Positions 1 through 5,697 of a DNA stretch of 8,805 nt are shown here, one piece after another; position 1 is the stretch's first letter; every line of letters starts with the position of its first letter. The notes beneath the pieces are model-generated. The model was not told the DNA's origin. It did no database searches and worked only from the letters and a program-made list of their open reading frames with translations. The position numbers were made by a program, and so were the translations under genes. This DNA comes from Verrucomicrobiota bacterium (GTDB taxonomy: Bacteria > Verrucomicrobiota > Verrucomicrobiia > Verrucomicrobiales > Verrucomicrobiaceae): NCBI GenBank assembly GCA_023428335.1, contig JAEYYS010000461.1, positions 1 through 8,805 on the forward strand, written 5' to 3'.

Positions 1-3
1 TAG

Positions 4-24
4 GGCGCTCTGTCCCAGAGCGCC
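4..24. terminator. Hairpin, possible terminator of an upstream gene or a REP-type palindrome
   Basis: A perfect 9-base stem (GGCGCTCTG pairing with CAGAGCGCC) closes a 3-base TCC loop and is followed by GGGTTTGG. The stem is strong and GC-rich, but the following T run has only three bases, so this is a weak candidate for an intrinsic terminator. It lies upstream of the oxidoreductase gene and could end a gene left of the window. It could instead be a dispersed palindromic repeat, but no second copy is visible here. Confidence 0.45.
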
Positions 25-129
25 GGGTTTGGAGAAACGGTCATCCTCAGGCCCCGGCTCGGCAGGCTGAAGCAGCCCGCCCCCACCTTCGGCGACAAAC
101 CTTCGCCTCTGGCGCCGTAACCTTCCGTC
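25..129 (+). other. Leader upstream of the oxidoreductase gene
   Basis: This short non-coding stretch lies between the hairpin and the first start codon. I see no convincing -35/-10 pair, no operator-like palindrome and no Shine-Dalgarno sequence in front of the ATG at 130, where the preceding bases are TAACCTTCCGTC. A promoter for the plus-strand gene pair should lie here or just left of the window, but I cannot place it. Confidence 0.4.
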
Positions 130-1539
130 ATGTCCGATCAGCCTTCTCCGACCTCCTCCCGTCGCCACTTTCTAAAGACCGCCGCCGCCGGTGTCACGGC
201 CTTCAACATCGTCCCACGTCACGTTCTTGGCGGCCCGGGTTTTGTGCCGCCGAGCGAGAAGGTCAATGTCGCCCTCGTCGGGGCCGGTGGCCAGGGCCGG
301 GTCAACCTGCGCCAGCTGCTCCAGCTCGACGATGTTCAGGTCATCGCCGTGGCGGATGCGGCCGAATCGTTCAGCCTGGCGAACTTTTATTACAAGGGCA
401 TGGGCGGTCGTTTGCCGACCCAGGCCGACATCGAGAAGCACTACCGCGAGAAGACCCCGAACTACCGCTGTGCCGTTTATGAGGACTTCCGGGTGATGCT
501 GGAAAAGGAGAAGGAGGTCGACGCCGTGCTGTGCGCCACACCCGACCACCTGCATGCCTACGTTTCTTGTTATGCCATGCGCGCCGGCAAGCACGTGTAC
601 TGCGAGAAGCCGCTGACCCACAACATCCGGGAGTCGCGCCTCGTGGCGAAGGTCATGAAGGAGACTGGCAAGGCGACCCTGCTGGGCAGCCAGGGCCATT
701 CCTCGCTCGGCACGCGCGAGACCATGGAGTACCTGCAGGATGGCGCCATCGGCACCGTGCGTGAGATTCATTCCTGGGTGGGCGCCAAGCGCTGGAATCC
801 GACCCTCACCGGCCGGCCCACCGACACCCCGCCGGTGCCGGCGGGCTTGAACTGGGATCTCTGGCTTGGCCCGCGCGCGGAACGCCCCTTTCATCCCGCC
901 TACTTCCCGGTCGCCTGGCGTGACTTCTGGGATTTCGGCACCACCGGCATCGGCGACTTCGGCTGCCACGACCTCAACACGGCGGTGCGCGCCTTTGATC
1001 TGCCGCTGCCCTCGCGCGTGCAGGCCTTTGCCGCCGGCGTGATGGACAAGGACATCGCCCCGCACGGCTCGATCATTCACTACGACTTCCCCGCGGCCGA
1101 CAAGCGCCCCGCCATCCATCTCACCTGGTATGACGGCGGTCTCATGCCGCAGAAACCGGAGGCGCTCGGCGCCTTCCCGCTGCCCAAGCGCGGCACGCTG
1201 TTCATCGGCGACAAGGGTGTCATTCAGTGCGACGGCAGTGGCGGTGCGCCGCGGCTGTTCCCCGACACGCTGCGCGCCTCCTACAAGAAGCCGCAGCCGC
1301 GACTGAAGCGTTCCAACGGCCATCACCGCGACTGGATCGACGCCTGCAAGGGCGGCGCGGCGGCGAGCAGTCCCTTCGACTACGCCGCCCATCTCACGGA
1401 AATCGTTCTGCTCGGCGTGCTGTCGCTGCGCAGCGGCAAGACCCTGGAATGGGATGGCGCGCTCATGCAGGCGAAGGGACTGCCGGAACTGGAGCCGCTC
1501 ATCCATGGCAGCTACCGCAAGGGCTGGGAAGTCGTCTGA
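130..1539 (+). CDS. Tat-exported Gfo/Idh/MocA family NAD(P)-dependent oxidoreductase
   Basis: The 469-residue protein starts with a twin-arginine signal: SRRHFLK at residues 10-16, then a short Ala-rich stretch and IVPRHVLGG at about 28-35. A Rossmann domain follows, with the dinucleotide-binding loop GAGGQG at 51-56. The family EKP motif is at 159-161, where the Lys is the usual catalytic/cofactor residue. The C-terminal substrate domain carries GDFGCHD at about 275-281, matching the family's D-x-G-x-H active-site signature. Such enzymes oxidise or reduce sugars, inositols or sugar derivatives. Exported versions are abundant in Planctomycetes and Verrucomicrobia, where their substrates are mostly unknown. 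Family GH109 glycosidases share this fold and the Tat signal, but the length and the C-terminal region (WDLWLGP, FWDFGTTGIGDFGCHD) fit the general oxidoreductase group better. The gene appears complete, and the next gene begins 5 bases after its stop. Confidence 0.93.
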   Translation: MSDQPSPTSSRRHFLKTAAAGVTAFNIVPRHVLGGPGFVPPSEKVNVALVGAGGQGRVNLRQLLQLDDVQVIAVADAAESFSLANFYYKGMGGRLPTQADIEKHYREKTPNYRCAVYEDFRVMLEKEKEVDAVLCATPDHLHAYVSCYAMRAGKHVYCEKPLTHNIRESRLVAKVMKETGKATLLGSQGHSSLGTRETMEYLQDGAIGTVREIHSWVGAKRWNPTLTGRPTDTPPVPAGLNWDLWLGPRAERPFHPAYFPVAWRDFWDFGTTGIGDFGCHDLNTAVRAFDLPLPSRVQAFAAGVMDKDIAPHGSIIHYDFPAADKRPAIHLTWYDGGLMPQKPEALGAFPLPKRGTLFIGDKGVIQCDGSGGAPRLFPDTLRASYKKPQPRLKRSNGHHRDWIDACKGGAAASSPFDYAAHLTEIVLLGVLSLRSGKTLEWDGALMQAKGLPELEPLIHGSYRKGWEVV

Positions 1540-1544
1540 CCACC

Positions 1545-2483
1545 ATGGCCTGCACCATCGCCTTCACCCCGCTGTCCGCCGCCGATCACGAGGCGGTGGC
1601 GCGTTTGCTGCACCGTTCGCTGGTCGACTGGTACGAAAGCCGCCTGCGCCAGGGCGCGCGCTTCGGCGACAGCCCAGAGCCGTTTCGGATCTTCCCGGAA
1701 GTCTATGAGGCGCTCGATCCCGGCGAGGCGGTCACCGCGCGCGATGAAGACAGCGGCGACTTGCTCGGCGTTTGTTTCTCGCACGAACGCGAGACCCATG
1801 TCGCGGTCGGTATCGTCGCCACCGCGCCCGAAGCGGCCGGGCGCGGCATCGCCCGCTCGATGATGCAGGCCGTGCTCGCCAAGGCGCAGGCCTTGGGCAA
1901 GCCGGCGCGACTGGTGTCCAGCCTGTTCAACCTCGATTCCTTTTCGCTGTACACCCGGCTTGGCTTCGTGCCCGGTGCGATCTTCCAGGATCTGCTGCTC
2001 AGCGTGCCGGCCGAGGGCCTCGCGGCGGCCGCGCCGGAGGGTGTCGAACGCGTGCGTCCGGCCCGCGTCGATGAGGCGGCGCGCCTGGCCGATTTCGAAC
2101 AGTCGCTGCAGGGCATCCATCGCGAGAAGGACTACGCCTTCTTCCTCGCCAACCGCGCCGGCTCCTGGCAGGTGTTGGTCTCAGAAGACGCCGAGGGCCA
2201 TCTCAACGGCGCGCTCGTGGTCAGCGATCACCCCAACTTCACGATGATCGGCCCCGGGGTCGCCGTCGATGAGACCAGCGGCGCGGCCCTGCTCTGGCGC
2301 GCGCTCGACCTGCTGCGCGGGCGCACCGTCGTTTTCCTCGTGCCCTGCGCCGCCGCCGGCCTCGTGCGCACCGCCTATGGCTGGGGCGCCCGCAACGTCG
2401 AACTGCACGTCGCCCAGTCCACCGCCCCAGTCGGCGGAACGCGCGGTCTGGTGTTTCCCACCTTCCTGCCGGAGTCGGGCTGA
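1545..2483 (+). CDS. GNAT-family N-acetyltransferase with two GNAT-like halves
   Basis: The protein is 312 residues from the ATG at 1545 (MACTIAFTPL). The reading frame stays open far upstream, but that part overlaps the oxidoreductase gene and is not credible as protein. The first half carries the acetyl-CoA-binding signature of GNAT motif A, VATAPEAAGRGIARSMMQAV at residues 91-110. It continues to SLFNLDSFSLYTRLGF at 126-141, the usual N-x-x-S-x-x-x-Y-x-x-x-GF end of a GNAT domain. The second half (about 168-312) has the spacing of a degenerate second GNAT domain (VRPARVDEAARLADFEQSL; GALVVSDHPNFTMIGPGVAV) without a clear acetyl-CoA loop. The substrate is unknown. No signal peptide is seen, so it is probably cytoplasmic. 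The gap of 5 bases implies co-transcription with the oxidoreductase, although no functional link is evident. It runs convergent to the downstream operon. Confidence 0.87.
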   Translation: MACTIAFTPLSAADHEAVARLLHRSLVDWYESRLRQGARFGDSPEPFRIFPEVYEALDPGEAVTARDEDSGDLLGVCFSHERETHVAVGIVATAPEAAGRGIARSMMQAVLAKAQALGKPARLVSSLFNLDSFSLYTRLGFVPGAIFQDLLLSVPAEGLAAAAPEGVERVRPARVDEAARLADFEQSLQGIHREKDYAFFLANRAGSWQVLVSEDAEGHLNGALVVSDHPNFTMIGPGVAVDETSGAALLWRALDLLRGRTVVFLVPCAAAGLVRTAYGWGARNVELHVAQSTAPVGGTRGLVFPTFLPESG

Positions 2484-2499
2484 GGGGGGGCGCGGCAAA

Positions 2500-2563
2500 G
2501 TACTTTCGAGCTTCAGCTCGTCGGGGCGTGGCCGAGCCTGAGCGCGCTGAAGCGCTGGAGTAC
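2500..2563. repeat. REPIN-like 64-base palindromic element, copy 1
   Basis: The element starts GTACT and ends AGTAC. The left arm contains a hairpin with stem CGAGCT/AGCTCG and loop TC (2507-2520). The right arm contains a hairpin with stem GCGCT/AGCGC and loop GA (2544-2555). The left 22-base arm and the reverse complement of the right 22-base arm match at 16 of 22 positions, so the arms are imperfect inverted repeats around a 20-base spacer. Copy 2 at 7112-7175 has the same length and 52 of 64 identical bases. This copy nearly fills the 82-base gap between two convergent genes, where its hairpins could also act as a two-way transcription stop. No transposase is nearby. Confidence 0.85.
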
Positions 2564-2565
2564 AG

Positions 2566-3540
2566 CTACTTCTCCGCAGGCACCAGCCGGAGTTCGACAT
2601 CGGCGCCCTTGAGGTGCTTGTCGAAGAAGTCGCGCATGAGCTGTTGCACGCCCGGCCAGGCGAAAGAAGGCCCGCCGTGGCCGGCGCCGGGCAGGGTCTG
2701 CAGCCAGACGGGCACGCCGGCGGCTTTCAGCGCGGCTTCGAACTGCACGCTCTGGGCGTAGGGCACCAGGGCGTCGTGGGTGCCGTGCAGGATCAGGAAG
2801 GGCGGATTGTCCTTGCTGACGTAGTGCACCGGACTGACCGCCTGCGCCTTGGCAGTGTCGTCGAGCGGCGCCCCGATGAGGGAGGAATAAGGGTCCGAGG
2901 GCGTGTTGAAGGCGAAGATGTTCTTCACGTTCGGATCCTCACCCGCCTGCCGCACGACGGTGGTGAAATCGGCCGGGCCGTAGATGTCACAGACCGCCTG
3001 CACGCGGTCGCTTGAGTCGGTGTGACCGCCGATCGGCGGAAACGCCCCCTTGCCGCCGGTGGTGCCGACGAGGGCGGAGAGATGGCCGCCGGCCGAACCA
3101 CCGACGACGCCGACGCGGTCCGGATCGAGGTGATGGGTGGCGGCGTGGGCGCGCAGCCAGCGAATCGCCGCCTGGCAATCCTGAATCTGCGCGGGAAAGA
3201 CGGCCTTCTGGCTGAAGCGGTAGCCGACACTGGCGACCGCGTAACCCAGGCGGGCGTAGTTGGCGACCGGGCAGGGGAATTTGTTGCCGGCGCGCCAGCC
3301 ACCACCGTGGATGTGGACCATCAGCGGCAGCGGTTTGTCCGGCAGGGTGACAGGCAGGTAGAGGTCGAGCTTTTGCGCGGGATCCCCATCGGGGATGTAG
3401 GCGAGGTCGCGGTGCAGGCGAACGCCGGGTGGCACACCCTTCTCCGGCTCCTGGGCAAAGCCCGAGGGAGTCAGCAGCAGGGCGGCGGCCAGTGGCAGCC
3501 AGGCGCGGCGAGTCAGGCGGCAGGAGTCAGGGGTGCGCAT
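2566..3540 (-). CDS. Secreted alpha/beta-hydrolase esterase (BD-FAE / HSL-like)
   Basis: From the ATG at 3540 the protein has 324 residues. A signal peptide (LTRRAWLPLAAALLLTPSGF, ending near AQ) points to export. The serine-hydrolase machinery is complete: oxyanion-hole HGGGW at residues 78-82, nucleophile elbow GGSAGG at 147-152 with Ser149, acid Asp256 in HGTHDALVP and His288 in GAGHGG. Relatives include carbohydrate and feruloyl esterases and xylan acetylesterase-like enzymes, so removal of acyl groups from a polysaccharide is a reasonable inference from the neighbours. The exact ester is unknown. An upstream in-frame ATG at 3555 would add five residues. With either start the gene overlaps the end of the preceding gene, by 14 or 29 bases, which suggests translational coupling; no Shine-Dalgarno sequence is seen. 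It is the last gene of the minus-strand operon and stops 2 bases from repeat copy 1. Confidence 0.9.
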   Translation of the reverse strand: MRTPDSCRLTRRAWLPLAAALLLTPSGFAQEPEKGVPPGVRLHRDLAYIPDGDPAQKLDLYLPVTLPDKPLPLMVHIHGGGWRAGNKFPCPVANYARLGYAVASVGYRFSQKAVFPAQIQDCQAAIRWLRAHAATHHLDPDRVGVVGGSAGGHLSALVGTTGGKGAFPPIGGHTDSSDRVQAVCDIYGPADFTTVVRQAGEDPNVKNIFAFNTPSDPYSSLIGAPLDDTAKAQAVSPVHYVSKDNPPFLILHGTHDALVPYAQSVQFEAALKAAGVPVWLQTLPGAGHGGPSFAWPGVQQLMRDFFDKHLKGADVELRLVPAEK

Positions 3541-4183
3541 AGAGGCGAATGTCATCGAAGTCGTTCATGTCGTCAAACGAGCCGAGGCCAATGCGGCCGC
3601 GACCGAAGGTGGTGTCGGTGACGCTCAGGTGCGGTTTCTCCATGTCGTCGAAGTAGATGTCGATGCGTCCCGAGGCGACCTCGCGTACGACCTTGACCTG
3701 ATGCCAGCCATCGGTCCAGGCCACCGGCTGGGTGTTATTTGTCAGCGGCCGGCGCGGGGCATTCTGCACGATCATGATCTGGCCGCTGGCCGGGTCGGGT
3801 TTGGCGCCGAGGTGGACGTAATAATAGCGGGCGGCGTCCTGGTGGTTGAAGATGACGCAGCAGTCGCGGTGGTTACCGGTGTCCTTGGTGCTGCGCACCT
3901 TGAAGGTCAGCACGAAATCCGCGGCGGTGACGTCCTTGATCAGGGCGATGTGCAGCGGGCTGCGATGCGGCGGCTGGTAATTGCTTTCGCGACGGTTGAT
4001 GCCGAACACGGCGTTGCCGTCGACCACGCGATGCGTCCAGCTTTTTTCATCGGTCACCTGCCAGCGGTCACGGCCCTTCTCGAAATCCTCCTGAAAAACG
4101 AGCGGCAGGCCGTGCAGCGAGGGTGGCGTCTCGGCGGACAGGCTGACGGCGAGGAGGAGGCTGGCGAGAGTCAAACGCATCAT
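3527..4183 (-). CDS. Secreted DUF1080 / concanavalin-like domain protein
   Basis: The chosen start is the ATG at 4183 (MMRLTLASLLLAVSLSAE), which gives 218 residues with a clean signal peptide cleaved near residue 17. A start at 4384 would add 67 low-complexity Arg/Pro/Gly-rich residues that overlap the sulfatase gene, and is rejected. The mature part reads as one beta-sandwich domain: LVFQEDFEKGRDRWQV near the start, then VLTFKVRSTKDTGNHRDCCV, YYYVHLGAKPD and WHQVKVVREVASGRIDIYFD, closing with GRGRIGLGSFDDMNDFDDIR. This pattern is typical of DUF1080, also called the 3-keto-disaccharide hydrolase domain, and of related LamG-like folds. Such proteins are common in PVC glycan loci and may bind or cleave sugars. 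I cannot assign catalytic residues, so a glycan-binding role is equally possible. It lies 44 bases after sulfatase C and overlaps the esterase gene. Confidence 0.82.
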   Translation of the reverse strand: MMRLTLASLLLAVSLSAETPPSLHGLPLVFQEDFEKGRDRWQVTDEKSWTHRVVDGNAVFGINRRESNYQPPHRSPLHIALIKDVTAADFVLTFKVRSTKDTGNHRDCCVIFNHQDAARYYYVHLGAKPDPASGQIMIVQNAPRRPLTNNTQPVAWTDGWHQVKVVREVASGRIDIYFDDMEKPHLSVTDTTFGRGRIGLGSFDDMNDFDDIRLYAHP

Positions 4184-4227
4184 GCCGACAAGATACGCCG
4201 GTTCGGTGCCTGCACCATCAGCCGGCC

Positions 4228-5679
4228 TCACTTCTTGCGAAAGCGTTCGGCCAGTTGCGCCGCCAGTGGCGCCATCGTTTCCGTCAGTTCGGTCTGCCCG
4301 GCCAGGTTGCGCGTTTCCTGCGGGTCGCTGGCGTGGTCGTAGAGTTCGCGGGCGACGAGTTGGCCATCGCGGAGGGCGCGCCACTCGGTGTAGCGCCAGC
4401 GCTCGGTGCGGATCGATCGCCCCCAGGCCTGCCAGTTCGAGGGTGGCCCGTAAAACGGCTGCTGATGCTGGGTGAAGGCGGCGCTTTTCACCGTCGCGGC
4501 GGGATTGGTCAGCACCGGCGAGAGGTCAGCGCCCTCCAGGTTTTTTGGCAGCGCGTCGGCGATGCCGGCGAGCTGGGCAAAAGTCGGGTACAGATCGACG
4601 AGTTCCGCCAGCGCGCCGGTTTGGCGGCCCTGGCCGGCCGGCTGGCGCGGATCGGCGATGATCAGGGGCACGCGTGCGTCGAGTTCGAAGTTGGAGGTCT
4701 TGCCCCAGAGCGCGTGTTCGCCGATGTGGAAGCCGTGGTCGGAGGTGAAGACGATGATCGTGTTGTCCGCCTGCCCCGAGGCCTCGAGCGCGTCAAGGAT
4801 GAGGCCGATCTGGGCATCAAGGAAGCTGATCGAGGCATAATAGCCGTGGCGGTAGTGACGGGTTTCCTCGGCGTTGAAGGCGCGGTCCTTGGGCGGACCG
4901 CCGTAACCGCGGATTTCACCCGAGGCATGCAGGGCGATCGACGGTGCGCCCTGCGGTGCGGTCGCCGGCTCCGGCAGGGGGATGGCGGCGGGATCGTAGA
5001 GGTCCCAGTACTTCTTCGGCGCCACGAAGGGCAGGTGCGGCCGCCAAAAACCGACGGCGAGGAAGAAGGGCTGCGATTGGCCCGCGCGATCGCGCAGCAC
5101 GGCCGCGGCGAGGCGGGCGATCTGACCGTCGCGATAGGCGGTGTCGGGCACGTCGAGCGCCTCGGTGAACGGGGCCTTGTAGCCGGGTGGCGTTTCACCG
5201 GGGCGGCGCGGCGTGTTGGCAAACACCGTGTCCGCCGCGTGCGTGCCGGCATGCAGGACTTCGTCGATCGACCACGACACGCGATCCTGGGTGTCGCCCA
5301 TGTTGTGGAACAGCTTGCCGATGTTCTGGCAGAACCAGCCCTGGTTCTTGAAGTGCTGGGGCAGGGTGACGAGCTTTTTGCCGTTGGGGGCGGTGTCGCG
5401 GAAACCCTTGCGCAGGTCGTCGACCCCGACCGTGTCGGGCCGCAGGCCCGTGAGGAAGGAGGAGCGCGAGGGATTGCAGACCGCCTGCTGGCAGTAGGCA
5501 CGGGTGAAGACCAGTCCGCGCGCGGCGAGGCGGTCGAGATGGGGCGTGACCGCCGTCTTGTCGCCGTAGGCGCCGAGGGCGCAGTTGAGGTCGTCGGCGA
5601 CGAGGAAGAGCACGTTGGGCGGCGCGGCCTGGGCAGTGCCGGCGAGGGCGAGGCAGAGCAGGAAGGAGCGGAGAGTCAT
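4228..5679 (-). CDS. Secreted sulfatase C, iduronate-2-sulfatase-like
   Basis: This 483-residue protein has a signal peptide (MTLRSFLLCLALAGTAQA, cleavage near 18). The sulfatase core starts at PNVLFLVADDLN, with metal-binding Asp29-Asp30. The formylglycine motif is CNPSR (68-72) inside CQQAVCNPSRSSFLTGLRPD, so Cys68 is the residue oxidised to formylglycine. RPHLPF (213-218), TSDHG (312-316, with Asp314 and His315 as metal and active-site ligands) and WGKTSNFE (325-332, catalytic Lys327) follow. The combination LRPDTV, RPHLPF and SDHGFHIGEH matches iduronate-2-sulfatase-type enzymes, which remove 2-O-sulfate from uronic acids or related sugars. The real substrate is not proven. The gene begins 18 bases after sulfatase B ends, with no clear Shine-Dalgarno sequence, so expression is probably from the shared operon transcript. 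Confidence 0.93.
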   Translation of the reverse strand: MTLRSFLLCLALAGTAQAAPPNVLFLVADDLNCALGAYGDKTAVTPHLDRLAARGLVFTRAYCQQAVCNPSRSSFLTGLRPDTVGVDDLRKGFRDTAPNGKKLVTLPQHFKNQGWFCQNIGKLFHNMGDTQDRVSWSIDEVLHAGTHAADTVFANTPRRPGETPPGYKAPFTEALDVPDTAYRDGQIARLAAAVLRDRAGQSQPFFLAVGFWRPHLPFVAPKKYWDLYDPAAIPLPEPATAPQGAPSIALHASGEIRGYGGPPKDRAFNAEETRHYRHGYYASISFLDAQIGLILDALEASGQADNTIIVFTSDHGFHIGEHALWGKTSNFELDARVPLIIADPRQPAGQGRQTGALAELVDLYPTFAQLAGIADALPKNLEGADLSPVLTNPAATVKSAAFTQHQQPFYGPPSNWQAWGRSIRTERWRYTEWRALRDGQLVARELYDHASDPQETRNLAGQTELTETMAPLAAQLAERFRKK

Positions 5680-5697
5680 GGTGTCTTTGGGGAAGCT

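Noticed and set aside
172..1506. 444-codon minus-strand open frame opposite the oxidoreductase
   Set aside because: It is a GC-driven shadow. The sense frame has complete family motifs, while the antisense translation is low-complexity and matches nothing I recognise.
1227..1544. Upstream extension of the GNAT frame
   Set aside because: It overlaps the 3' quarter of the oxidoreductase gene in another frame and is rich in Arg and Ala. The GNAT domain begins right after the ATG at 1545.
2181..2600. 139-codon minus-strand frame across repeat copy 1
   Set aside because: It is the same peptide-like read-through of the repeat (ALQRA...ELKLEST) plus the antisense of the GNAT gene. It shows the repeat is open in this frame, not that there is a gene.
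4184..4384. 67-residue N-terminal extension of the DUF1080-type protein
   Set aside because: It runs antisense-free but inside the end of sulfatase C, is Arg/Pro/Gly-rich, and would bury a clean signal peptide that starts at 4183.
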